A DNA stretch of 64,000 nucleotides from Nymphaea colorata (GCF_008831285.2 NC_045147.1:14858854-14922853); one strand, 5' to 3'. Shown: positions 11,971-25,398, counted from the first letter of the stretch. Notes: generated from the letters alone by a model not told the origin. Numbers and translations: made by a program.

Positions 11971-13377
11971 AGTAAATTGGATATAGTTAATTTCTTGGTC
12001 TCTAATCGGCCTCTTCGAGCACTCATATATGTCAATTGGCAGCAGAAATATTTTGTAATTATTTCATAAATCTACCACAAAGATTGGGAAAGATTCATGA
12101 AATAGTAAGACTGTCTTTCAGCCCCAATCTTTAATTCAATTCATGAAACACTCATCAATTTCCTACTGCTAAACAATCCTATAATTAGAAGTTAAAGTTG
12201 GCATATGTAAGATTAATGCAAAATAGTTAACAATCTGGCCTTAAAGATTGCATATTGGAGATAAGATTGATACCACAGCCCTCCGCAACTTGTCCTCGTC
12301 GATTGGAACCATATTAAAGCAGTTATAGGCGGAAGCTAGGAAGATCGCTGTCCACTTGCTCTTTTGCCCAGTTCACTTCCAATACTCTTGCCACTGTCGG
12401 CCATTTTAAAATAAATGCCTTTTCATCTTCAATCTTTTTGAATCAAGCACTGAATCCGATCATCTTCGTCTTCCCTGACCTTCATATAATATACATGTAT
12501 ATGTTTCTCCACTGTTGCTTCTGGGCAGTCACCGATTGATGCGACGACGGTGAAACACTCGTTGGCCACTGACTGAACCTTCGTCTTAAGCGTATTCCGA
12601 TCCCCATTTCATCAAAGCCCGAAAAAAAAGGTAAAACACAGTAAATGAAGCCATTCATCTCTCGAACAAGACTTGGTAGTTTAAGCAAGCTAATGCAGGC
12701 GATGGAGATGTCCACATTCCACCACTATTATATTCCTGTCACAGTACAACAAAGAAATTCTCCTGTAATATTATAATACATATTCACCATGTATGCGGCC
12801 GCTACGTAAAGAAAAGTGGGTAGTGAGAGAAATTCCATTTTTACTCTGCAACTGCAAGAGGGCTAGTGAGAGAAACTGAGACACTATTCATTCATTCATG
12901 AGAGAGAGAGAGAGAGGGTGGCAGGCAAAAAGGCAAAGGGGCAGTTTGGATTTAGAATAAGTGTGAAAGGCACGAGTCGGTGGCGATCAATAAATGAGAA
13001 AGCAAGCTGATGAGCCCTATGATAGCTCTCATCATCGTCACGTCGTTTTTGATCCTCGACTCCCGATATATCACTCCCAGAATTCCACGCCCCCACCATC
13101 TTCCCCCCACAAAGCTTTTCCCCTGTCTGATCTTCTCTCGTCGGCCACCTTCCCCGAGCCGACACCCCTTCTCCTCTCTCTGTCTCTCTCTACAGAGAAA
13201 ATTAAATATAAATAGAATAAGCAGAGTTAAGAGATATGGAAAAAGCAAGCGGTCAACGTCTTCGCCCGTGTCCCTTGTGTATGTATAAATATGTATGCAA
13301 GGCTTCCGCAGCACGGGCAAAAGAACAAAGCAGTCACTTGGAGAGACGCTCACCGCCGACGTGAGAATTACGCAAAG
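11971..13377 (+). other. WOX1 upstream region
   Basis: No gene is seen. A (GA)n tract lies at 12898-12917 and pyrimidine-rich sequence at about 13130-13195. In plants GA tracts can recruit BPC/GAGA-binding factors, which are known regulators of homeobox genes; a role here is inference. The last part carries the probable TATA box. Confidence 0.5.
13284..13290 (+). promoter_or_regulatory. Probable TATA box of the WOX1 gene
   Basis: TATAAAT lies 88-94 bp upstream of the start codon at 13378, a plausible spacing for a TATA box and a short 5' UTR. It is followed by a purine-rich leader. The transcription start was not determined. Confidence 0.45.
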
Positions 13378-14957
13378 ATGTGGATGATGGGGTGTGGCGA
13401 CACTGCTAGTTTAAACAACACGTCCGATTCCTGTCATGCCACCAGAAGACTCCGACCCATCATCCCACGCCCCCACCTCCTCCACTCTTCCCACCACCAT
13501 TCCTCCTCCCCGTCCTCCACAGCCGCCGATTTCCTGCCGTTGAACATCTCTCCGTCCGGTGCAATTCCCTTCCGATCGATTGCCTACCCCTCTTTTAACC
13601 TCGTTGCAGCCTTCGCGGCTTCTTTGGCTCGCGCGTGGAGAAGGAGAAATTTGTGACTGGTGGTGGTTTTGCTTCTTGTGTGCAGGAATAGAGCAGAGTG
13701 GCAGGAGGGCGGAAGGGAGCGGCGCGCAGCAGGCTGTGAGTTCGCGCTGGAACCCCACCCCGGAACAGCTAAGGACGCTGGAGGAGCTCTACAGGAGGGG
13801 AACCCGGACGCCGACGGCGGAGCAGATCCAGTACATCACCGCGCAGCTGCGGCGGTTCGGGAAGATCGAAGGGAAGAATGTTTTCTACTGGTTCCAGAAC
13901 CACAAGGCCCGGGAGCGGCAGAAGCGCCGGCGGCAATTGGAAGCGGTAACAGGGGTCGGCAGGGAGATTGAGAGCTCGGACAAGAAGGACTCTTCGTGTA
14001 TGTTTGTTACTTATCTCACATCTCCATAAGCAAGCAAACGTGAATATATATATATACATAGATATCTTCAAATGTGTGAGGAAAGCTAGTGACTTTTATG
14101 GATACACACACATGCAAGTTCATGATACGTTTGTCTTTTGGTTTTATGATGTTGATCTCTAGCAGATACCAGTTGGAACGGATACGATGGGAGCAAGAAC
14201 TTGGTGGCTTCCAGTTGCAGAGGAGAGGTAGGCTTCGTTCTGTTGATGGTGATTATATGTTAATCATGAGTATTATGTAGATTCACTTGAGAAGAGAATG
14301 GGAGGGAAAAGGAGTTGGGGGCAGGGGGTTGAAAAGTCTTGACGTTGGGAAGGCAAAAAGTTGGGGGGTGGAAGAAAAAAGCCTGTAATCTCTCCTTTTT
14401 GTCGGGATGGTAGGTTGGTGTAGAACTTGAAGTATTTTATTTTTATTGATTTCTTTTGGGTTTGTTTCGTTTGGACACAGGAGAGGAGGGTAGAGGACAA
14501 ATGGGTTCGGTGGGATAGAGAATTACACGACTACTCCAGGCAGCAGCCGCAGCAGCAGCAGAACCTTGGTGGTGGCTGTGGTAGGACGATAGTCGCAGCA
14601 GCTGCAGCAGAGAGGGAGCAGGCCGCCTCAGCTTTACTGTTGCAGAGGATGCAGTATTCTTCCCCCCCAGCAGGTGCCTTGCTCCAGAGCCCTAGAGGTG
14701 CAACGGCCGTACGAGCCTGGGCTGGAGGGTGTGATAGAGAGGAGGAGGTCGGGGAAGCTGGCTGCGGCAGAGAGACGCTGGAGCTCTTCCCGCTGCGCAG
14801 CGACTCCTCGGCTGTTGCCGCGAGGCGCTGCTGCCACCCGCAGCAGCAGCAGCGGATTCACCTTGAGAATGATAGTGCACTGATGAGCTCATTCGTAGAA
14901 GAGCAGCAGGGGGCCCGTGGACGGCAGTTCTTCCAGTTCCTGCCTCTCAAGAACTGA
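13378..14957 (+). CDS. WOX1: WUSCHEL-related homeobox protein, WOX1 type
   Basis: Four exons, phase-consistent: 13378-13558, 13686-13997, 14166-14227 and 14481-14957, giving 343 residues. Donors are CCG|GTGCAA, CGT|GTATGT and GAG|GTAGGC; acceptors are TGTGCAG, CTAGCAG and ACACAG. The N-terminus MWMMG...[10 protein letters not shown] is diagnostic of WOX1. The homeodomain spans about residues 80-147 ([16 protein letters not shown], then [20 protein letters not shown]) with the extra residues typical of WOX proteins. The WUS box TLELFPL is at 284-290, and the C-terminus [10 protein letters not shown] matches the STF-type motif of WOX1. In the family this nuclear factor, mostly a repressor acting through TOPLESS, promotes lateral leaf-blade outgrowth with WOX3. 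The middle is rich in Gln and Ala runs. The short third exon is supported by phase and by a DKKD motif also seen in Arabidopsis WOX1. Confidence 0.92.
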
Positions 14958-16111
14958 ACTCTAACACCCTCTCTCTTTCTCTCTCTCTCTCTGCCTTGAT
15001 TTTCTTGGCATCTGTTCTAAATTTCTAATCGTCCAAGAAACTCCTTCACGGAATGAGGAAGTAGCATGTTAAGGTTTTGGTTGTGAAGATGACTCTTTCT
15101 CCTCATTTTCTGGGCATCTGTTCTTATCGTCCAAGAAACTGTTTTATGGGATTACAAATTAAGTGGTAAATATGAAGGTTTAGTTGTGAAGATGGTTCTC
15201 TCTCTATTTTTCTCATCTGTTATCATCCAATCAATGGCGTAATATAAAAAAAAAGGCTCGGTTTTATTTCTTTACAGGTAACGATTAAACTAATTTGCTT
15301 GTAGAATAAAGGATCAATGCATGTCGACGTTTAACTTGCTAGCCGATCAGTCATGTGTTCCGGAAAGCAACTGCATGCTCTTTCTAAAACAAAACAAACA
15401 ATACAATTGGCGGGGAGAAAGAATGCCGTATCTCGACAAGAACTTGAAAATTACAGTTTATTCATTTCTTCATCGTCGAGCAAAAGAAACCAGAGAAAAG
15501 TCGTGCTGCTCGGAAACTGTTCATTACTCAACTGTATGTTGCTTTCCAACTTTCCCTCCACAAGGATGTCACATGTCCATTGCGCCACAAAGGAATTCCT
15601 CCATTTTGACTGGATTTTAACATGGAGAAGGAAATAGAAAGTCAGCTGGTCCTGTAGCATCCTCCATTGAATGCATCGGCTGAAAAGCTGCTTCTTTGAG
15701 CCAGGCGTTTTTAGAAGCTTACAGTTTGCATGTGTAGTGAAGTCAGACTCAGAGAGGGAAAGAGAGAGAGAGAGAGAGATTAACATTAAAGTTTCAGTGT
15801 GAGAGGACTTAACAGACTGAGGGGTTTCTCATTCTCTGTCCCCTCCCACAAAAAAAAAAAAAAAAACACAGGGTGGACCACGGATCATAGTTGTGCATGA
15901 AGCCTTGGAGGTCGTGCTATCGACAGAAGATTACATGGAATGTGGGGCGCCTGTTTCATGAGAGCGAGTCTGTGTCTGTGTCTGTGTGGTAAAATGGAGG
16001 AAGGAAGAGGAAGCTGAAGCTGCCATCATAAACCATCACCCTGACCCCGACAGTAACTAGACGGGCTCAAAAGGCCTATGATGAGATCATCATTGTGTAT
16101 GCGCGTGTACA

Positions 16112-16146
<35 letters not shown>

Positions 16147-17284
16147 TCTAGAGAGAGAGAAAAGAAAAGAATGTGGAGAAGCTGCATTGTCTCAGCACGA
16201 GTCTTCTGTATATATTCTCCTCTTGAATGCAGACGCTGGCTTGCTTGGCCTACATACTGATACTGCCTGTCTTATCACTTCACCCTTTGTTACCATCCTT
16301 CCTGTCTGCCTCCCCCATCCCCTCCATTTATTAGCATTCACAGCTCCTCTATGCCCTGTTTATTGCTCATCCTGTGCTTCTTTCCTGCTTCTAATACAAT
16401 ACAGTTAGTACTATAGTGTGCGCTGGTTTTTCATGTTTCAGACTAGGCAGGACAGGCCAGAACGATTGAACCAAAGGGGAGGACACCATTTTCAAACTCT
16501 TCTCGCTCTTCTTGTGGTCCGAGCCTCTAATGTATCCCTCTGTTGTTGGGCATGCGTCTGATTGAATTTATTTTTCAAGAGTTTGGCAGACTAGATCTTG
16601 CTGGGTTATTATACTGCAGAGATCTAGTAAGTACACGGCTACCCATGGACTGATGCTAACAACTCGGGTGACTCATCATTCTGTTGTCCTGTCAAAATTT
16701 GGGAAGCCCCCATTTTCAAATATCTGTCAATAGAATTATGGGTTCTGTACAAACATAGAAATGAGTTTCACCACTTGGGTCAAGTAGAGGGGGAGTAGTA
16801 AAGAGAGATGACTGTTGAAACCGAGTAGTTCCATCACTTTTTTCTCCAATGGCGATATGCTAACGAGTGTGATGAGAAAACTAATCGGGTATTTTTTACT
16901 GAGTTGGACGAGTATTTCTTTATAGGAGAACCCAAACTCTTGGTCTCTTAAGGTACAATAGGGTCAGATTTCTATGGATTGTGGTGCCACCCATCTCTGG
17001 TCCTCTTGATTTTTCGAATATTCAAAACAGAAACTACCTCCTATCAGTTTCCACCTCCGTCGTTGCATCAACCTCCTCGAAAAAACTACTCAAATACTTG
17101 ATCCCAGTATTAGAACTCATCTTATTTACAGAGATTGCTTAATGACTTCAGGAAAACGAAGGATCATTACAAATTCAAACTCAATTGGTAGAGGCAGAGT
17201 GGGAAAACACTATTGACATCGTGGTTTGGCACTAATTTTTTAAGTTTTTCACTTTGAAAAAGATGAATGGTTGTCTTCTCTAAG
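14958..17284. other. WOX1 downstream intergenic region
   Basis: The 3' flank of WOX1 begins with a CT-rich tract (about 14971-14992). GA tracts lie at 15760-15779 and 16122-16160, with a TG run just before the second. No gene or intact transposon is recognised; short frames here end without domains. Confidence 0.5.
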
Positions 17285-17309
17285 ATATATATATATATAT
17301 ATATATATA
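17285..17309. repeat. (TA)n microsatellite
   Basis: A short uninterrupted TA array. Confidence 0.9.
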
Positions 17310-17960
17310 ATCCGCTGCTTTGATTGTGAAGGCTATACAGCGTAGCAGGGGTAGGTCCCAAACCCAACGAGACATAATGCCATAAGTTTCATAAAATTTA
17401 TAATGAAAAATGTTCAATTTTGTGCAGAAAACAAACAAACCTGCAGCTAGTAATGGCCGGTTAATTTGGTCCTTATCATTAAATGGCTGCCATTCAAGAG
17501 CTTCTGCCAAGGGCGAAAGGGAATTAAAGGCACACATGAAGATAATTAAAATGGTTTCATATTGGGAGTTGTGCCAATTCATAACAACATCTACTGCCAT
17601 CTACCTTGCCACCCTTTTGTAGGCCATGCAGTCACTTTTCTTTTCAATATTGCTGTTGATCACGTTTGGTCACGATTAAATAAATCTAGAATTAATGTTC
17701 GCGTTCTGATCTCCACATTCATAGCTCCCCAGCGGCCTTTAAGGCTTAGCCTCACTCTGTCATGCATCTCTTGTTTTCTTTCTCTTCTGAATTCCTTTTT
17801 CCCTGAGATCTCTCAGGCATCAGCTTATAGCCAATTGCCTTCAATTGCTTGTGCGCCATCACGATAGACACTGTAAATTTCCACCTGCCTTCATTCATAT
17901 CAAACCAATTTTTCACTCTTTAGAGCTCAAGGACATTTCTCTGTGGAATAGATACACTTA

Positions 17961-18055
17961 AGAACTGGTTTGTATTTGTGTGTGTGTGTGTGTGTCTATA
18001 TATATATATAAGAACTGATTTGTATTTGTGTGTGTGTGTGTGTGTCTATATATCT
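17961..18055. repeat. Tandem duplication of a 50-bp unit with (TG)n and (TA)n
   Basis: AGAACTGGTTTGTATTTG, a (TG)n run and CTATATAT occur at 17961-18010 and again from 18011 with one visible base change (GGTT to GATT). The near identity indicates a recent duplication. Confidence 0.85.
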
Positions 18056-18622
18056 AACTAAATATCTCGGCTTTCATATTAATTGTTTTAACATATATAC
18101 TACACGGACGGAGGTGATCCATCCATGTACAATCCAGGGACTAATATATATAGGGACTAATGTTTTTCTCTTGATGCAAAAACCAAAGGCTGTATGGATT
18201 TAGTTTATGTGATCAACCGACTCTTTCGCTAATAAGTTATTCTTTGTACATGAAAAAGTGTAGTTTTATAAGTTTCTTGATTGTCGTCCTTCTGAGTTCA
18301 TACAACGGATGAACACACAGTTACTTATGTATGAATTCCATGAGATCCAAGTTTGTTTTAGTACCCTCTTGGTGAGATTTTACCCGTCTAAAGCATATAA
18401 ATGAACATTTTGATTTTTGAGGCTACAATATTTATCATTTTTTAAGACATATCTTCAATTTTTTAAAAATCTATATTAAGAAATTAATTCTCATAAAATG
18501 TTGATTCTTACTAATTCAATCTCGTAGATTTATGAATTACATCTTCATAGTTGCATAAAACGCTATAATCGTCAGCTGCCATATTTAGTTTCCAATTGAA
18601 ATTATGCCCCACATACCCACAA

Positions 18623-18656
<34 letters not shown>

Positions 18657-18872
18657 CACATATACATATATATATATTGAATTGAGTTGCATGTAGAAAC
18701 ATCCAGATGGATGGACGGATGGCTAGAGAATTGGAGCATTATATGTATATAAGATTCCTTGATTTCTCATTTAGATTTGGAAGCAGAAATCTTCTGGTCG
18801 CTCACAACACGCTGCCAATGTTCCACCGATGCATGTGATTAGATAGAAATCCATATAGTTGGAGGATTTTAC

Positions 18873-18875
<3 letters not shown>

Positions 18876-18919
<44 letters not shown>
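18876..18919. repeat. (TA)n microsatellite followed by GA tract
   Basis: A TA array of about 44 bp running into a GA-rich tract (to about 18950). Confidence 0.95.
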
Positions 18920-18922
<3 letters not shown>

Positions 18923-19908
18923 AGAGAGAGAAAGAGAGAGAGAAAAAAAGAGATGGGGATTCTCTGGCAAGGAAGATCAGTGGAAAGTGTCCTGTTTGCT
19001 GCAAGAAAGAAAAGTTGCTTTTTGTTCAAACTGAGTGAGGTGGGATTTGAAATAGAAATGAAACAATCTACAATGTTGTTGTGGCTTCCCTCATGCATGC
19101 CTAGAGTGTAGGCAAAAAAAAAGTACGTAGGGGCAACGTAGGAAATCACGTGATCCTCTCCACCACAACATTGGAAAAGGGGAAAATGCCGTCATCCGGT
19201 GGATCAGTTAAAAGAAAAACACAGTTACATTTAATATTTTCTGATCATCTTCAAGCATGTCGGTCATTTGTGGGATACATGAGAAACTGTCAATTGGGAA
19301 GGCACGTTGGCCTTTGGCCGTCGGATTAAAAATCAAAAAGTTTCAAATTACCTCTAATTAATGTATTTTTGGTCTTACGATTCTTGATTGCCCCTGATCT
19401 AAGATCAACCATAGATTTAACATGAGACTTTTCGCTTTCGTGTATTAAATCAGACATTTTCTCAATGCAAAAAAGTAAAATCATTGGTTTGATGAATCAT
19501 GGATTTTACTTTATTATCGTTCTTTTCCCACATAATAAATATCTGTCACATTAGATTCATGTATTTCAAATATGAAGTAATCAGGTGTCGCGCTAACTTC
19601 TTTACTCAGAAATTTTTAAGAAGAAAAAAAAAAGCACAAAATTAAATCCTTAATTTGTCTTTTGTAAACGGCAAGGAATGCTTGACACCTTAAAGATCGA
19701 TTCATCAGCTAGAAAGATGGAACATTCCATTAGATAACCAAGTTTACTTTTATTTATTATATGGAAACCGAGTTAATACAATAGTATTTGACTTCTACTT
19801 CCTCCATTTAATGAACCAAATACCGTAAAGCCTAACGCAATCCGTGTTACTTTTATAGGGAAAAATATTAATTCGAGTCCTTGGCTCTAGTTATAAAGGC
19901 CTTTATAT

Positions 19909-19912
<4 letters not shown>

Positions 19913-19995
<83 letters not shown>
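19913..19995. repeat. Long (TA)n microsatellite followed by (GA)n
   Basis: About 83 bp of uninterrupted TA, then a GA tract to about 20014. Such arrays can extrude hairpins and are length-unstable. Confidence 0.95.
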
Positions 19996-19998
<3 letters not shown>

Positions 19999-20856
19999 AG
20001 AGAGAGAGAGAGAGATTTGTAGACACTAGACGCTTAGGTCAGAAATAAAAAAAACAGACCATTCTATTTTTAATGGTTAAAGAATTACTTAAAAATGAAG
20101 TATAAATATCTTAATATATTTATAAAAACTATTTTGATATAAAACATGCTTTGATCCCAGTTGTTTTTATAAAAAATATTGGTTTTTTTATTATCAAAAT
20201 GTTAATGTTATAAGGTCCATTTGTTTTTTTCCTATTATGAAAACACTACTAAAGTTTAACAAATGGTCAACTTAATATATATTTCGCATCAACCTCCTTT
20301 TAAGATCATATCACGTCTATTTTTCATCGGTGCCTGATTCCTACTCATTTCTATGTATATATATATAAGAGCTAGATATCTGTATTTATAGCTTTCACAA
20401 AAATTGCAGTTCTGTAAAGGAGATGCTAGTGGAATCAGAAAGGGAGTGGAATTCTATAATGGGCAGTTACCACATTTAGGGGTGCTAGTAATTAATTTTT
20501 ACTCTCTTTGTCATGAAATGCGTTAATTTCGACCCAACTGAAATTAACCACCCAGTCCACAATCAATCACCGACGTGTTTTTACCGAGACTTTCACAAAA
20601 TGCGGAAACTTCCACCTCCTGCCGGCGATGGTTCCGGCCTGCGTTCCCTTTGGCCTCCTTCCCGGAAAGCGAACTTGCCGGAGACAACCCTTGAGAGTAG
20701 TTTCTTCCGCATTTGGAAAATATTATGCCGCTGCTGGACTGACACCAAGTAAACTTCAAAACCAGATTGAGATGGGATGTCTAAGGTAGCTGGTAATTAG
20801 TCAGTGGCTGAATTTCTTACCTACTTTCTTTCATTTTTCCTCAATTTTATGTTGTC

Positions 20857-21120
20857 ATATATATATATATAAAAGTGAGTGAGTGATGATTTTAGTTATC
20901 TAAAGTTGCCCAATCATTTAATCAGGGTCGAATAAATGGTAAAAAAGAAAAGGAGGAGAAAAAATGTAAATTAATAGTTGATGACCAAAATATTTATCAC
21001 TTTTTTATTCTTATTTTTCTTTTAACTGTCAATTGTGTTAGATTGAACGGCACAGATTAGACCTAGATGGCTAAATGACTTTAAAATGGTAGATTCACCA
21101 TTTAATTTTTCTATATATAT
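20857..21120. mobile_element. Micron-like MITE between TA repeats (inverted copy)
   Basis: Bounded by (TA)n at 20857-20871 and 21112-21120. Read on the minus strand it gives GGTGAATCTA, AGTCATTTAGCCATCTA and AGTTAAAAGAAAAATAAG, the same order of blocks as the elements at 25481 and 55150. The two ends are imperfect inverted repeats of each other. No coding capacity. Confidence 0.65.
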
Positions 21121-22325
21121 GGATGCAGAATTGTTTGCGAGAAAGAGATTGACTTAAATTTCTTTAGTACGTTGTGCAAGTTCATCAACTTGTTATGAGT
21201 GTTTTTCAAGACAATCCTTGCATATAAAAGATGAGAATCATGTGGGCAGGACCTTTTTTTCTTCTCAAAACCAACTAAATTTAATGGTGCCCGTCAATTA
21301 CTCAACGGTCAAATTTATAAGGTCAGAGAATAAATCAAGATGAATCTAGAGAGAAGTAATTGAAAAAGGACGAATTTGCAGAGTGGCGAACTGCAAGCTG
21401 GGAATGAATAATACATCACGAAAGCATAGCTGATCTGAAACTTAAAAAAGGTGAGATGAACAATAGAAACGCGCCCAAGGCCAAGGTGATCAGAATGTTG
21501 AAGATTTCGGAAACTTGGCCAAATCCTCCAAGCTGACGCGCGTACAGCCGATTCCAAGGTTCAGTAAATTTTGATTTTGACAATTCCATTAATGCATGTG
21601 AGCGAGACTGACTGATGTTAACACGTTAAAAGGTGGAAATGGCCGAGCTGAGGATGATTCACGGGTGGGAATTATGCAGATAGAGAGAAAAGAGAGAGGA
21701 GGAGTTGTCAGAGTTGTTTTTACATTCATTAAATTACTGTGTGCATTTTAACCTAAAATCTATGGCGATTACCGCCAGATCTATTCTTGACTTGGGATTT
21801 TCCATATATGTGCTCATGGGCAAAGATTCAAGACTTGAAAATTTTACTCAGGTTTGCTCTTGAAGAGAGCGGTTTCCTGTTCTCCTTTTAATTACTGTAA
21901 AGACGAGAAAGGAAAGTTTCTTCGAAGAAACTGCTGGTTGATGGTTCGTGTGGGCATCCTTGATGCAGTAGGAAGTCTGATGATGATCTTTCTGTGTTGG
22001 CCAAGAAGCCAACAGAACTGCACCTTATTTATGGTTAACAATTAATTTCAAATACAGAACAATGCAGATCGATCCAGAATATCATGAACGTGAATTCCAT
22101 ATGTCTTGTCGATGTTGGTTTCCTCAAACTAATAGATGATTTCGACCATCACCCTTATCTGATATATCTCTCTACCTGCGCAATGCCCTCTCTGTATAAC
22201 AAGCTCCTGATATGTGAAAGATAGCAGTCATTTTCCAACAATGTCACCTCCACCTATGTAGGGTATCTTGATGGTGCCTTGCAAACATTTTTTTATAATA
22301 TGTCAGGCCATATAATATATATCTT

Positions 22326-22397
<72 letters not shown>

Positions 22398-23878
22398 GAA
22401 AAATATGAAAGCTACAAGTACAATGTACAATGAAGACCTCCTTGTGCTGAAAGAACACGTTCATCAAATATGAAACCATGGTGATTGTGTTTATCTATCT
22501 TCATTAAATGTTGGAGAATAATATAAACATTCTTAAAGAAAAATAAACTTAGAAGTCAGGTTATTGGGATCCATAATTTCCATTCGTTATATACTTAGAA
22601 GTCACGAATTCCACCTTCTTATTTATCAGCCAACCTGCCAGATTTCGGCTGCTTTTTTTCTTTTTTTAGATTAATCAATTTTATAGCATGTATAAGCAAA
22701 AAGGATTAATGTAGAAATCAGAAATCAAAGAAACATTTCATATTTTTTGAAATAGCAAGAGTCATAAGCCATCGATCAGATTTTCGTGATTAATTTTTCT
22801 TTTTTTTACACAGACTTGAATATTTTCTCACTGGAAAAAGGAAGTGAAGGAAGCACGGTTAAAAACTAGCGAGTAAAAGGAAAATGAACAGGGGCTCTGC
22901 TTTTTGCTGCTTGGCTGTATGGAGGGGGTGGCGCCTGGGGATCTGTTCCTTCGCCCCCTACTGATAATTATTTGTGGTTTCCGGCGAATTTGGTCTTCCC
23001 TTTCTTTTAAGTTCTCTCCACAGATCAGCTGTTGTCTGCCATTGACTTTAAGATTGAAGTTTGCTTCACTTTCGTTGCTTACATGGAAAAAGTAAGTTAC
23101 GGAGAGGGAGAGAGAATCAGGAATACTGACGAACATTTGGAGATGAGAGAGAGAGAGAGCCAACCTGCAGTTTTGTCCTCCATTTCTTTCATAAAAGTAT
23201 ATTTTATTCATAAATGTTAAATTTTACCTTTTCTTTTAAATATCTTGTTTTATTGATAAATGTTAATTATATGAAAGTATCTGATATTTAAATCCGATTT
23301 TGAGCCAATGTGAGAAAATTAATACTGAAAATTCCATGGAATCCGATTTGTACGAATACTATAAATTTGGACGTTTTTCCTTATTTTTTGTTGAATTTTT
23401 AAAAAGTGGTACTTGTTTACTGTTTTAGGAGAGGGGCATTTTCACTTTTCGTTCTAAAATAAATTTTTTACCATTCACGTTTGTCCTTACAACAGGTCCT
23501 CTCTTTTACTATGAAAGGTAATTTAGTCATTTCATTTCCAACCCTTAACACATAATCCCACTTTAGAAGCATGACATACTCATCAATTATTTACTCAAAG
23601 CCTATCAGGTGCTGATGCAGAATGATAGAAAGGAGATTAATATCCGTTTCCTTCGGAATAAATAACAGCATGATATTTTATAATATTGTTGGGAACGTAT
23701 TAAAAATGAGGGTAACATTTAACAAATTTACACACATTTCTGGAAATCCTCTCCACATTTATCATTTAATTTTCAAGTTCTACGAGATCCCAAAACAGTC
23801 TTGAACTCCAAGGGTAGGGAAGAAGGATGAAGGCTAGGACCCTTTTTAAGGTGGCTTCTGCTCACTCGAAAGAAAAGA
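21121..23878. other. Gene desert segment
   Basis: No gene recognised. It contains the (TA)n array at 22328-22395 and a GA tract near 23144-23158. Scattered frames of 60-130 codons lack domains, and some are mere products of the TA repeat. Confidence 0.5.
22328..22395. repeat. (TA)n microsatellite
   Basis: About 68 bp of uninterrupted TA. Confidence 0.95.
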
Positions 23879-23886
23879 GTTTCTAG

Positions 23887-24110
23887 CGGTGGTGGAGCCA
23901 AAAACAAATTTTAGCTGAAGAGCATTGATCTATCTTATTATTGCAATTAATTAGGTACATATAGTGTTACAAGGCGTTGACATAGGTCTGGTGTGAACAC
24001 CCCATATGGCTAGGCCTAAGTTCAACACATGATAAATAAAAATTTTATAAAGGATTGCACACGTTAGGGTGGGCAGTTGCCCACACCAGCCCACGGTAGG
24101 TCCGTTACTG
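23887..24110. mobile_element. MITE with CAGTGGCGGAGCC-type ends and exact 8-bp TSD
   Basis: Exact direct repeats GTTTCTAG at 23879-23886 and 24111-24118 flank a 224-bp element. The left end, CGGTGGTGGAGCC, matches the reverse complement of the right end, CAGTAACGGACCTACC. Near the right end is the palindromic block GTGGGCAGTTGCCCAC followed by ACCAGCCCAC, found in the other copies of the family. The 8-bp duplication suggests a hAT-type origin. Confidence 0.75.
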
Positions 24111-24918
24111 GTTTCTAGTTACCTACACTGGTATGTAGGATTGAGCCTAGGGCCCATCAAGGTGCGCGCCCCACATCTTTTTGTGCCGCCTTGGATCTAC
24201 GATCCGATGCTATCAAACACAATCTAAAATTCTGGAGAGTGGTGTTGACATCTGTTAATGAGGGCTGGCTATAGCTGATTGGAGAACAACATCATTTCCT
24301 TTTTATACTCTGTTCTCTCAAGCAAATCGGTTGCATACATCTTAGATTTAAGGGTATTATTTATAATTAAGTTTGATCTGCTATGGTTCGTCTTGATTCA
24401 CGGAATAATCTCTTTGTCACAAGATGTACATATATGCTCAAGGCTCAATACAATAAAATAGTGTGTTTCTCATTCTCTACAGATGGCAGAACTTTCTTTC
24501 TTTCTTTCCCACTTTATTTCCCCACTTTATTTCTCGCTGGTGCAACATTCTTGCTCAGTTTTATTCTACTGCAATTCTGTTCTTTCAGAACGAAACTAAG
24601 AAAAAATTGAGATTTTCATTTGTTATTTTAATCAATTGAACACAAATCTGAATTCTGCTAGTCAATTGAGAATAGTGAAACTTAGTTTGATGATGCATGT
24701 CAATTGAGAATAGTGAAACTTAGTTTGATGATGCATGAATTGGCTCACATAATCAATAACTTAGTTTAGATGTATGAATAACAAGGTAATCGGGGGAGGG
24801 GCAAAAGTTAGTTTTCTTTAAAAACATTGGGGAGTCTGGTGTTTAAAACCCTTTATGATGTCATCCAAATGTGCCTCAAATGCCTCCAAAACCTGGTTTT
24901 AGGCTGTCATCAAAATGC

Positions 24919-24921
<3 letters not shown>
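24111..24921. other. Intergenic with a short tandem duplication
   Basis: No gene is recognised. It contains the 38-bp tandem duplication annotated at 24661-24736. Confidence 0.5.
24661..24736. repeat. Perfect 38-bp tandem duplication
   Basis: The unit starting GTCAATTGAGAATAGTG at 24661-24698 is repeated at 24699-24736 without a visible difference, indicating a recent event. Confidence 0.9.
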
Positions 24922-25190
<269 letters not shown>

Positions 25191-25392
25191 AGAAAGAGAG
25201 AGAAATGTACATGATTTGTAAGGAATTTTGAAAGGTTGAGAGAAATGAAAATGGGAACTTGTTAATTAATGTTACATGACTAAAATATTATTTCTCCTTG
25301 ATTTTATTTCATTCTCTTGTGAAAAGATCAACAACCAAGATGATTCCTTTTAAGGAGCATTGGAGTCATGTACCTATCAGTCTCTCTTTCTC

Positions 25393-25398
<6 letters not shown>

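Larger units (their letters stand above)
18056..20856. other. Gene desert segment with microsatellites
   Basis: AT-rich sequence without recognisable genes. It holds two long TA arrays (18876-18919 and 19913-19995), each followed by a (GA)n tract, and a CA/GA run at about 18620-18657. The frame at 20513-20752 has a somewhat higher GC content but no domain I know. Confidence 0.5.

Noticed and set aside
11791..12239. Closing the hAT-like element at 12239 (GGCCTTA followed by AAGATTG)
   Set aside because: Only six or seven end bases agree and the flanking octamers are offset by one base, so chance is likely.
13559..14029. Single-exon homeobox protein starting at the Met at 13559
   Set aside because: That Met lies inside the 127-bp intron. 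The true start MWMMG at 13378 joins in phase to the homeodomain exon at 13686.
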